Source of the DNA: CAZQVN01 sp964596775
GTDB taxonomy: Bacteria; Eisenbacteria; RBG-16-71-46; JABDJR01; JAWXBZ01
Length of the DNA stretch: 19,981 bases
NCBI GenBank assembly: GCA_964596775.1
Contig: CAZQVN010000066.1
Span: forward strand, 1 to 19,981
Reading direction: 5' to 3'
Position numbers and translations under genes: made by a program. Position 1 is the first letter of the stretch. Each line of letters begins with the position of its first letter. Below the pieces are notes generated by a model that ran no database searches, was not told the DNA's origin, and saw only the letters and a list, made by a program, of their open reading frames with translations. This document shows positions 1 to 8,622 of the stretch, in pieces.

Positions 1-179
1 CCGCGGATCGTGTCGATGGTCAGGAGAAGGATGGACGGTCGCGGGGCGGCGTGGCAAGGAATTGAATCACGCAGCAGCGATAAAGAGAAAACTACAATGA
101 GAATGAAGGATCTTAGAATTTCTTTACCAAGAGATGCGATTCCAGATTGCCGGAGCCTTGAGCGTTTAAGAGGACTCAT
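1..179 (-). CDS. Sulfatase/alkaline-phosphatase-superfamily protein, N-terminus only (runs off left edge)
   Basis: The frame begins at ATG 179-177 and stays open to the window edge (59 complete codons). ATGA at 179-176 joins this start to the stop of the receiver-kinase gene, the usual sign of translational coupling. No other in-frame ATG, GTG or TTG precedes the conserved part. Residues 1-20 are basic, about 21-36 are hydrophobic (ILRSFILIVVFSLSLL), and an export-type CHAAP segment follows. Next comes PSILLLTIDTIR, which matches the first beta strand and metal-binding Asp of sulfatases and related phosphoesterases (family pattern TIDTLRADH). Bases 61-179 are AT-rich, while 1-60 are GC-rich like the host genome, so the composition break lies at the predicted signal/mature boundary. 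It could be a fourth cassette gene or a host gene given a new 5' end by the insertion. The product class rests on one motif. Confidence 0.55.
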   Translation of the reverse strand, partial: MSPLKRSRLRQSGIASLGKEILRSFILIVVFSLSLLRDSIPCHAAPRPSILLLTIDTIR

Positions 180-1585
180 GCTTCGACAAGAGATCTATGC
201 GCAAAGTCAACAAGGGCGCGCGCCAGAGCCTTGTTAGTATCCTTGTAGCGCATCTGTCGAAGCGCGTGTGTGTACACGCAAGCAATCAATGTCTTATCAC
301 TCGGGCTACTGGCCCTGGCCCACCTCCGGCAGGCGCTGACGAATTCTGGGATCGGGCATCTAGGGAGGTAGACTTCCAAATCATCCCAATGAAGTACTTG
401 GTCAATCGTTGGCCAATCAGATAGTAGCTCCTTCCCTCGTGGATGAAACAAAACACCTAACTCGAGTGCAATTGCATCATATCCAGATATGGATTCGCCG
501 ACTCGACCAAAATCGATGACAACGGGCCTTGAATCGTCGTCCAAGAGAACATTTCCAGCGTGCAGGTCACCGTGCTGGATTGACTTCTTAACAATCACCT
601 TTTCGCTGTCCACAGCATCGAGAATACTCTGATCTATGTCGTCGGCTCCTTGGTCAGGATCAATGATCTTACGCAGCTCTCCTACCGTGATCTCACTTTG
701 TGCGCCGCTGTCAGTCCATCGTGCTAGGTTAGTGGCAAGTCTATCAATAATTTCCGAAGACCTACTTTGATCCAAGGCTAAGCTGTCGAAAAGAGAGAAA
801 GATTTGGCCAGTTGATAGAAAACCGCGCCTGTTGTGCCCGCCCCGGCGAGTACCTTATGGAGAAGAGCCGCAAAGGATCCAGGGGGGAGGGTGGGCTGGA
901 CGAATCGGGTTAGTCGAGTTACCTCATCGTTAATTGCTTCTATGCTACCGATCTTCGCTAGGGTTATGCCACGCAATTTTCCCTCAGCGTCTGTGATTCT
1001 CACGGTGTATGTGTTCGTCTTGGTGAGTCCACCAATAACTTGGTCAACATCTATGATTCTGCCTTCGCAGCTTCTGGCGAAGATTCTGACTGCACGCGCC
1101 TCGGCCTTGTCGAGTGAACAATCAGCCCCCTTGCGGATTTCTAATCGATCTGTTGCTGAGAGACGTTTAGCGAAATTCGCAATCTCCTCTATGCAACTGT
1201 CAAGGCGATCCTTGGTCATGAACTGAGTCATGAGCATATCATCCCGGTCGCCAACCACATCCATTCGAGGGGCGTGCTTGACTATCCCCATAGCTGAGTC
1301 AATCGATCCAAATGCGCTCAAAACAATAACCGGAGTCCCCGGAGTTACTAGGCTAATTTGGGATAGTACTGCTTCGCCATGTTCTTCTTGTAAGTCAAGC
1401 TCACCTTCCGTCGATGGGATCTTGAGATCGCACACAATTAGGTCGAAGCAATTGTTTGCAATCTGTGAAAGTGCAGAATCGCGACTGCTTGCCAGAGTAA
1501 CCGTGACCTTCCCAGTCTTTTCAACTAGCTCGATAAAGGTTGACGCAAAGTCCTTTTGGTCTTCAACCAAGAGCACGCGAATCAT
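176..1585 (-). CDS. Response-regulator receiver domain fused to a protein-kinase/APH-like phosphotransferase
   Basis: This 469-residue protein has two recognisable parts. Residues 1-130 form a CheY-type receiver: acidic pair E8-D9, phospho-acceptor D53 in VCDLKIP, the conserved Ser in VIVLSAFGS near 90, and K125 in FMTKD. From about 175 to 400 there is a protein-kinase-like fold: candidate nucleotide-binding K211 in TLAK, catalytic loop HGDLHAGN (H338, D340, N345), and metal-binding D358 in VIDFGR, as in aminoglycoside phosphotransferases and small-molecule kinases. There is no DNA-binding domain, so the kinase domain is the likely output. The start ATG 1585 overlaps the histidine kinase stop in ATGA; an ATG eight codons upstream (1609) is possible but would lengthen the overlap. 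I infer that phosphorylation by the neighbouring kinase controls phosphotransfer to an unknown substrate. The fold assignment is secure, but the substrate is not. Confidence 0.85.
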   Translation of the reverse strand: MIRVLLVEDQKDFASTFIELVEKTGKVTVTLASSRDSALSQIANNCFDLIVCDLKIPSTEGELDLQEEHGEAVLSQISLVTPGTPVIVLSAFGSIDSAMGIVKHAPRMDVVGDRDDMLMTQFMTKDRLDSCIEEIANFAKRLSATDRLEIRKGADCSLDKAEARAVRIFARSCEGRIIDVDQVIGGLTKTNTYTVRITDAEGKLRGITLAKIGSIEAINDEVTRLTRFVQPTLPPGSFAALLHKVLAGAGTTGAVFYQLAKSFSLFDSLALDQSRSSEIIDRLATNLARWTDSGAQSEITVGELRKIIDPDQGADDIDQSILDAVDSEKVIVKKSIQHGDLHAGNVLLDDDSRPVVIDFGRVGESISGYDAIALELGVLFHPRGKELLSDWPTIDQVLHWDDLEVYLPRCPIPEFVSACRRWARASSPSDKTLIACVYTHALRQMRYKDTNKALARALVDFAHRSLVEA

Positions 1586-2490
1586 TTTGTATCCGTCAGA
1601 ATCGGCCACCGAAACTCAAAACGGGCACCCCCATGGCTTTCGCGAGGAGCAAGCAAAAGCGTCCCCGACATTGATTCCGCCGCTTGTCGTGCGATAGCAA
1701 GGCCCATTCCGAGGTGGTCTGGCTTTGTGGTGTTGCCAATGTCAAATGCACGGTCAGCAGAAATCGGTGGGCCGGGCCCTTGGTCAAGAATTGTTATCCA
1801 AACGTCTCGATCAGTGGTGCCCCATGTGATTGTAACTGCTTGAAGCTCGCCCTGGCGCGCGGGTGCGCTCTCAGTTGCTTCAATCGCGTTTCGAAGCCCA
1901 TTGCCAATGACAAATCGCAACAACGCGGCATCACCAACAATCATTATGGGTCGCTGTCCGGCCAAGGATACCTTGACCGAATGACCCTCAGACTCTGTCT
2001 CAGCTATGTCAGCGATTGTAGAGGACAAATCCATTTCATCGAGTCGTGGTGCGACGGCTGCTTGACTTAGTGTGTTAAAGGCATCCAGCAGGCTCCTAAA
2101 TCGTTCTATGTCCGTGCGAGTGCGTGAGCCAGCAAAGTTTGTGATTTCGTCTCTCGCGTGAACCGATATCATGCCTAGGATCGGGGCGATCTCATGGACC
2201 AACCGTCGAGTTGTCTCGTTAACAGCTATGGCCTTTATCTGATCATAGACGTCGGGTGACACCATGCTCTCATCCGAAGTCGGCAGGTCAATTATTGGTT
2301 GGGTTGGCGATGTCTTTTGAATCGCTTTCTTCAGTGCATCTTTGACCCATCGCACGCTCTCTTTGGCCAAGGCGGCTTGAAGTTGAGTGATGTCTTGTGG
2401 AAGTGCGGCCTGCGATAACGTGCGAGCCGATGCCAAACGCACAGACAGATCTTTTGACTCTAGTCCGGCTAGTGCTTCAGTCCTGTTCAT
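1582..2490 (-). CDS. Soluble histidine kinase with HEAT-like N-terminal region
   Basis: This 302-residue protein has no signal peptide or membrane segment, so it should act in the cytoplasm. Residues about 5-58 form two or three amphipathic helices resembling HEAT repeats (SVRLASARTLSQAALP, then SVRWVKDALKKA). The dimerisation/phospho-acceptor helix follows with H99 in RLVHEIAPILG. The C-terminal half is a GHKL ATPase: N box NGLRNAIEA (197-205), G1 box DQGPGPP (236-242) and G2 box GMGLAIA (261-267). The start ATG 2490 was chosen because it opens at the HEAT-like region and overlaps the upstream ATPase gene by only 14 bases; an open frame extends to 2655 but is antisense-like coding inside the ATPase gene. 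The stop is joined to the receiver-kinase start (ATGA 1585-1582), which marks them as cognate partners. The sensed signal is unknown; the HEAT-like part may bind the coiled-coil ATPase. Confidence 0.85.
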   Translation of the reverse strand: MNRTEALAGLESKDLSVRLASARTLSQAALPQDITQLQAALAKESVRWVKDALKKAIQKTSPTQPIIDLPTSDESMVSPDVYDQIKAIAVNETTRRLVHEIAPILGMISVHARDEITNFAGSRTRTDIERFRSLLDAFNTLSQAAVAPRLDEMDLSSTIADIAETESEGHSVKVSLAGQRPIMIVGDAALLRFVIGNGLRNAIEATESAPARQGELQAVTITWGTTDRDVWITILDQGPGPPISADRAFDIGNTTKPDHLGMGLAIARQAAESMSGTLLLAPRESHGGARFEFRWPILTDTK

Positions 2491-4327
2491 TGGGACGGTC
2501 GCGATAGAAACGAGCTCGCTGTTCAAAGGCCGCTCGCCCGCCCTCCATGACGGTTGTAATTGCTTGTACTGATTGCTGACTATCAAGTGGGCCGGAATAT
2601 TTCTCGAACCCACGCTGTCCATCGGATCCCATGAGAAAAATCTTGTTTGCATCACCCAAAACGGGAATGTTTGGGTTGTGAGTTGTGAAAATCATCTGGG
2701 TGAAAGGTTTCTGATTTCGAATTGCGCTTATCAGCGTGTCTACTATGAAGGCATTGTCAAGATGATCCTCTGGTTGATCTATCACTAAACCGCGAGTGGG
2801 AAAACCCAAGAGGATTGATAAAACAACTGTACATCGCTGACCCGTTGATAGTGCTGTGGTTGGCTTGAACTCGTTGCCATCGAGTAAATACATTGTTACC
2901 TGGTCGTGAATTTGTGCAGTCACGATATCTTCGGTGCCACTTCTTGCGATGGCCGCCACTACCTTTGCGGCCCGATCCTCTGGAAGATGCGCCATTTGTG
3001 AGACAGAAAGGTGGTCACCACTCTCGACAGCTTCTGCAAGTTCATAGGGGCTGAGGGCCTCAGCCAACTGGGATGCAAGAGTGTTGTAATGCAGACCACT
3101 CCCGCGTAAGGCAGCTTGAATCGTTCCGACATAGGCGGGAGAGTCGCCTCCTTGCTCCACACGGATCATGATTCGTGGCGCTAGGAGTTCGTTAAGAGAG
3201 CGTGCAGTATCGGCTCTGTACGAGTACCTGTCGTCTCGCAATTGTTGTAGTCCTCGCAAACGCATGAGCCGCTGCTTTCGCACATCATCAATGCGTTGAG
3301 AAAGATGTGAAGCACGAGACTGAAGCGCATGAAGATGCGCCACTTGTTCTTGCAGGGCGGCAAGGCGGCGGGATGCTTCGCCTGCTCCCGCTCTCAGAAA
3401 CTCAACCTCCTTGCGAATCGTACGCATAGACTCTTCAAGCGGGAAGATCTCTTCTCTTGTGCTGATCTCCATGGTTTCCACTTCTTGGATCATGCGTTGA
3501 AAGGACCGGAGGATTTCAGAGAACTCTGTTTTGCTTGTCTCAAGATGGGAGCGCACAATATGGAGTGGGTCGGTGTCCCCGGCAGATGACGGCCACTCAG
3601 AAAGGGATGGGAAGTTGTGCAGCAAGTGAGCGCCGCTTCCGCGCCACTCTTCCAAAATCGCTTTGGTTTCACGAAGTTGGCGAAGGCGAGTTGTCGCGGC
3701 AGCGAGGAGAAAACCCGTTCGCTCAAGCTGAGCTTGTTGTCTTGATGGCTGGTCAATCTCGCTGGACAGTTGTTGCTGTTCGATGATTATGGCATCAAGT
3801 GCGGCGGGTGCAGCGGCTAAGTTCTCTATCTGTTCCTCAACAGAATCAAGTTCATTGCCGAGTTCTCTCAGTTCGATTGTGTATGAACGTATGGGCCCCT
3901 CAAGAGTGCGTTCTTCGACCGTTGTAGTTTGTTTAGCAAAACCGTCGAGGATCGCTAATCTTCCTCTTGATTCTAGTCCTATACGTTCGATTTCAGCCTG
4001 TGAAAAGATAAGTGGCTTGATGAAATCTCCGCTAATTCGTGGTTCGTCCTCGTTCGCCGACCTGGATACGACAATCTGTTGACCCTCATTTACGACAGTG
4101 GCCGTCACCCGGCCACTCCCAAGAATGGAAGATGCGTGCTCTCGTGACTGAGAGTCGGAGTCGGAGGTCGCCCCTCGTCCACCAATGCAGAACCGAAGAA
4201 GCTCTATGATGGATGTCTTTCCCGAACCGCGTGGACCAATGATCACGTTCAATCCGTCAGAGAAATGCAGGTCTAGGCCAGCAAGGAACCCTTCCTCTAC
4301 TTGCAGTCTCTTGATAACTGGTGGCAT
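2477..4327 (-). CDS. SMC/RecN-like coiled-coil AAA ATPase
   Basis: This 616-residue protein has the split nucleotide-binding domain of the SMC/Rad50/RecF ABC-ATPase group. Walker A is GPRGSGKTS (31-39), a Q-loop-like FSQAEIER follows at about 108-115, and heptad-rich coiled coil spans roughly 140-375. The signature is LSTGQR (493-498), Walker B is LVIDQPED (514-521) followed by HLDN, and the switch His is in FTTHNP (H550). No zinc hook (CXXC) breaks the coiled coil, so it is shorter and simpler than Rad50. Such stand-alone ATPases occur in DNA repair and in several prokaryotic defence systems, usually with a partner effector. ATG 4327 was chosen because AGGT lies about 10 bases upstream; TTG 4345 is in frame but lacks a ribosome site. 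It is the first gene of the cassette and overlaps the histidine kinase gene. Its role is unknown. Confidence 0.85.
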   Translation of the reverse strand: MPPVIKRLQVEEGFLAGLDLHFSDGLNVIIGPRGSGKTSIIELLRFCIGGRGATSDSDSQSREHASSILGSGRVTATVVNEGQQIVVSRSANEDEPRISGDFIKPLIFSQAEIERIGLESRGRLAILDGFAKQTTTVEERTLEGPIRSYTIELRELGNELDSVEEQIENLAAAPAALDAIIIEQQQLSSEIDQPSRQQAQLERTGFLLAAATTRLRQLRETKAILEEWRGSGAHLLHNFPSLSEWPSSAGDTDPLHIVRSHLETSKTEFSEILRSFQRMIQEVETMEISTREEIFPLEESMRTIRKEVEFLRAGAGEASRRLAALQEQVAHLHALQSRASHLSQRIDDVRKQRLMRLRGLQQLRDDRYSYRADTARSLNELLAPRIMIRVEQGGDSPAYVGTIQAALRGSGLHYNTLASQLAEALSPYELAEAVESGDHLSVSQMAHLPEDRAAKVVAAIARSGTEDIVTAQIHDQVTMYLLDGNEFKPTTALSTGQRCTVVLSILLGFPTRGLVIDQPEDHLDNAFIVDTLISAIRNQKPFTQMIFTTHNPNIPVLGDANKIFLMGSDGQRGFEKYSGPLDSQQSVQAITTVMEGGRAAFEQRARFYRDRPNEQD

Positions 4328-4411
4328 CAGCGGTAAACCTATCAAATTAGTTGAATTGAACTAGCTCCCTCAGTAAGACAGTCACACAGAGAGAGGGCTG
4401 TCGATTCCTCA

Positions 4412-6304
<1,893 letters not shown>

Positions 6305-6349
6305 CAAAAGTCAGCTGCCTCCACGGGCCCCACGATTGGAGCGCAGGTA

Positions 6350-6377
6350 AATCTACAAAACACAGCCCCGAATCCAA
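6350..6377 (-). promoter_or_regulatory. Candidate promoter for speA
   Basis: On the minus strand TTGGAT (6377-6372), a 16-base spacer and TAGATT (6355-6350) lie about 45 bases before the speA start, in an AT-richer patch of the intergenic region. Both hexamers are imperfect matches to the sigma-70 consensus, so this is a weak call. Confidence 0.35.
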
Positions 6378-6420
6378 AGGTTTTTTCTGCCCGGGGCCGA
6401 TTTCCGCTCATTTCCCGTTC

Positions 6421-6435
6421 GGGGAGGTTTTCTTG
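6421..6435 (+). promoter_or_regulatory. Ribosome-binding site that fixes a TTG start
   Basis: GGGGAGG at 6421-6427, five bases, then TTG at 6433-6435. The frame is open upstream to 6295, but that extension overlaps the speA start and lacks a ribosome site. The TTG also opens directly into a signal peptide, so it is taken as the start of the metallopeptidase. Confidence 0.7.
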
Positions 6436-8019
6436 ATCCGCACGCTGCTGTTCTCCGGCCTTCTGGCCCTCGTCGGGCCCGCCACGGCCCTGTCCGCGCC
6501 CGAGTCGACCGGCGCATCCCCCGAGGTCGCTCCGGCCGCCGTGTCCACGCGGGATTCGACCGCCGCCCGGCCCGACGCGCGGGCCCTGGAGGCCGTGCGC
6601 ACCGGCGCCCGCGAGCGCCTGAGGCAGGTCACGCTCAGGGACTGGGATCTCCGGACGCGGGGCACCGCTTCCGGTTCGAGCGGAACCGCACCGGATTCGA
6701 ATGAGGTGCGCGCCGCCCTGGCTGTGGTCCGGGAGGCCGTCGCCGCGGCGGATTCCGCCGATCGCCGGGCGCTGCGGCATCTCGAGGACTTCCTGGTGAT
6801 GGAGGCCGCGCGCAACGCCTCCGCCGGGGCGCCCCCCGAGTTGCGCCCGGCGCTCGAGGACAGCGTGGTCCGGGCGCTCGGGTGCGGCGACTACGTGACG
6901 TTCAGCCAGCGTTGTCGCGATGTCCGGCTCGCCGACCTCATGGCCGGGGCCTTCCGGTTCATCCGGGAGACGAACCTGATGTACCGGACCCTGGTCACGG
7001 AGCTGACCCGGGAGCTGCCGGACCGCACCGGCACGGGCCCCTCGGCCGCCGACCTGGCCCGCATTCTCGAGAAGGATCCCGCCGATGCGGCGTTTCCGCC
7101 CGCGCTGATGAAGGCCGCGTTTCAGGAGTTTCTCGCCGGAATGGGCCTGAGCCTCGCGACCCCGGGCGGAGGGGAGATCCGGATGGACATTTCCGACAGG
7201 CCCGCCAAGAATGCCCGCGGCGCCTGTCTTGTGGTGGACGTTCCCGAAGACATCCGGATCAGCCTGAAGCCCGTTTCCGGGCTGCAGGACTACCGGACCC
7301 TGTTTCACGAGGGCGGGCATGCCGTGTACGCCGCACAGGCTCCGGCCGCCCCGTGGGAACTCTCCCTGCTCGGTTCGGCGGCGGTCACCGAAGCGGTGGG
7401 GACGCTGTTCGCCGGGGCCTGGAGCGATCCGGCCTGGCTCGCGCACTACCGGGAGTTCGCGCGCGCCGCCGGCCAGTCGAAGGCGGCCGAAGCCCTGTCC
7501 GATCTCGAGATCGCCCGCATCGGGCGGCGTCAGCTCCTGCGCGACCTCTACGCGTTCCGCCGCTATGCCGGGGCGCAGATCCTGTTTTCCGTCATTGTCC
7601 ACGACGCGGATCCGGAGCTCTACCGCCCCTATTTTTTCGAGGCCGAGGATGTCCCGCGCCAGGAGCTGTACCGGCAGATCTCGGGATTTGCCGCCGGCGT
7701 CGATCTGACGGCCGCCGAGGTCGGGCCGTACACGGAGGATCTCGATCCCTTCCTGTACGCGGCGGACTACGTGCGGGGTTTTGCCCTTTCCGCCCTGATG
7801 GAGGAACAGTTCCGTCAGCGCTTCGGGGGGGACTGGTTCAGGAACCCCGACGCCGGAGACTGGCTCAGGCGGGAGCTGTTTTCCCGGGGGAACAGCCGGT
7901 CCGTCGACGAAGTGGCCGGACTGCTCGGCGCGGAGCCGTTGACGTTCGAGCAACTCAAGGCCGGCCTGACCCGACGTTTCGCCGAAACGGAAGCCGCTCT
8001 TGAAGCCGGCCGGCGGTAG
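6433..8019 (+). CDS. Exported HEXXH zinc metallopeptidase, M3-like
   Basis: This 528-residue protein starts at TTG 6433 with GGGGAGG at ideal spacing. Residues 1-20 form a signal peptide (MIRTLLFSGLLALVGPATAL) ending near AxSA, followed by a low-complexity Ala/Ser/Thr/Pro linker to about residue 45. The zinc site is LFHEGGHAVY (H292, E293, H296), and a probable third ligand E320 lies in AAVTEAVGT, 24 residues after the second His, which suits the gluzincin/M3 arrangement. The rest is helical, as in oligopeptidases of the M3/oligoendopeptidase F type, although sequence similarity looks distant. It probably cleaves peptides in the periplasm, or on the cell surface if it is further sorted. It stands between divergent speA and the metal-uptake genes; the 169-base gap and the strong promoter downstream argue that it is a separate transcription unit. 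Confidence 0.75.
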   Translation: MIRTLLFSGLLALVGPATALSAPESTGASPEVAPAAVSTRDSTAARPDARALEAVRTGARERLRQVTLRDWDLRTRGTASGSSGTAPDSNEVRAALAVVREAVAAADSADRRALRHLEDFLVMEAARNASAGAPPELRPALEDSVVRALGCGDYVTFSQRCRDVRLADLMAGAFRFIRETNLMYRTLVTELTRELPDRTGTGPSAADLARILEKDPADAAFPPALMKAAFQEFLAGMGLSLATPGGGEIRMDISDRPAKNARGACLVVDVPEDIRISLKPVSGLQDYRTLFHEGGHAVYAAQAPAAPWELSLLGSAAVTEAVGTLFAGAWSDPAWLAHYREFARAAGQSKAAEALSDLEIARIGRRQLLRDLYAFRRYAGAQILFSVIVHDADPELYRPYFFEAEDVPRQELYRQISGFAAGVDLTAAEVGPYTEDLDPFLYAADYVRGFALSALMEEQFRQRFGGDWFRNPDAGDWLRRELFSRGNSRSVDEVAGLLGAEPLTFEQLKAGLTRRFAETEAALEAGRR

Positions 8020-8037
8020 GCGGGAATCCGGCCCGCC
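8019..8037 (+). terminator. GC hairpin after the metallopeptidase stop
   Basis: GGCGGG (8019-8024) and CCCGCC (8032-8037) pair around a 7-base loop and overlap the stop codon. There is no following T run, so it may be only an mRNA-stabilising hairpin or a weak terminator. Confidence 0.3.
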
Positions 8038-8153
8038 GTCAGCGTGAGCGTGCGGTCCGTGTGGGCCGTGCCCGCCGCCCCGGCAGCCGCGCGGTTCCCG
8101 CGGGGAGTTTACCGCCTTCTCGCCGGCCCGCACCGCGCGATGCGGGTCTTCGA

Positions 8154-8182
8154 TTGACAATGCGCCCCCGCGGTCCTAGGCT
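8154..8182 (+). promoter_or_regulatory. Strong sigma-70 promoter, apparently leaderless, for the metal-uptake operon
   Basis: Perfect -35 TTGACA (8154-8159), a 17-base spacer and -10 TAGGCT (8177-8182). The GTG start at 8189 comes six bases after the -10, where transcription should begin, so the first mRNA would have little or no leader. No clear Zur or Fur palindrome was recognised around it. Confidence 0.7.
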
Positions 8183-8188
8183 CGCGGC

Positions 8189-8482
8189 GTGAACGGATTC
8201 TTCCGGCGGTCGTTCGTACTGGCCGCCTTCCTCATCCTGGCCCTCCTGGGGTCCTGGTCCGGCGAAATCCTCGCGTGTCACGATCATGAAGGAGTTCAGC
8301 CGGATCCCTGCTGCGCCGTCTGCCGCCTCGCCGGAAACCCCGGCCTGACGCTGTCGCCGAATGCGCTCCCGAGCGGCATTCCGGTACTCGACGCGAAGTC
8401 GGAAACGCAGGCGACGGTCCGGATTCCCGGTTCGCGGCACGTCTTTTCCTCTCCGGTCCCACGAGCCCCCCCGACCTCCTGA
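8189..8482 (+). CDS. Small exported Cys/His-rich protein, first gene of the metal-uptake locus
   Basis: This is a 97-residue protein with a GTG start placed where transcription should begin. Residues 1-29 form a basic/hydrophobic signal segment ending in ILAC, which could be a signal peptidase I site or a lipobox at C30. A compact potential metal-binding cluster follows: C30, H31, H33, C41, C42 and C45 (CHDHEGVQPDPCCAVC). The rest is Ser/Pro-rich and featureless. The pattern recalls small His/Cys peptides found beside metal transporters (DUF2946-like), but I do not assign a family. Its place ahead of the barrel, binding protein and permease suggests a periplasmic or envelope metal-binding accessory. 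The C-terminal third (after about residue 70) is low-complexity, and a 140-base gap precedes the next gene. Confidence 0.6.
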   Translation: MNGFFRRSFVLAAFLILALLGSWSGEILACHDHEGVQPDPCCAVCRLAGNPGLTLSPNALPSGIPVLDAKSETQATVRIPGSRHVFSSPVPRAPPTS

Positions 8483-8608
8483 TCCCCCATTGAGCGAAAG
8501 CGGACACCGGAAGGCGCCCTCGCCGTTCGGCGTCCACGCGCGTCGTGGCGTTCCCGCCCGGCGCCCCATTTCACTCTTTCCGGCCGATGGTACGTGACCC
8601 GGCTCGGC

Positions 8609-8617
8609 AAAGGAGGT
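8609..8617 (+). promoter_or_regulatory. Near-perfect ribosome-binding site for the outer-membrane barrel gene
   Basis: AAAGGAGGT, five bases before ATG 8623. It decides the start against an upstream in-frame ATG at 8545, which has no ribosome site and would place a non-signal stretch before the signal peptide. Confidence 0.85.
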
Positions 8618-8622
8618 CATTC

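Larger units (their letters stand above)
60..4411. other. AT-richer genomic island carrying a kinase/receiver/ATPase cassette
   Basis: Bases from about 60 to 4411 are visibly AT-richer (roughly half GC) than the remaining window (about two thirds GC). Codons such as TTA, AGA, CTT and ATA are frequent in it and rare in its neighbours. The right edge lies within a few bases of the speA stop at 4412. The left edge lies near base 60, inside the sulfatase-like frame. No integrase, transposase, tRNA target or convincing terminal repeat is present; the octamer GAATTGAA occurs at both 59-66 and 4353-4360, but that could be chance. I infer horizontal acquisition; the mechanism is not visible. Confidence 0.7.

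Noticed and set aside
10..237. Plus-strand 75-codon frame at the left end
   Set aside because: It overlaps the end of the receiver-kinase gene and is opposite the better-supported sulfatase-like frame; no ribosome site or motif.
59..4360. Octamer GAATTGAA at 59-66 and 4353-4360 as an insertion-site duplication
   Set aside because: It matches over eight bases only, is AT-rich, and is offset from the right composition edge; an eight-base match between two such windows is fairly likely by chance.
4377..4402. GACAG/CTGTC inverted repeat as a speA terminator
   Set aside because: Five-base stem with a 16-base loop and no T run; too weak.
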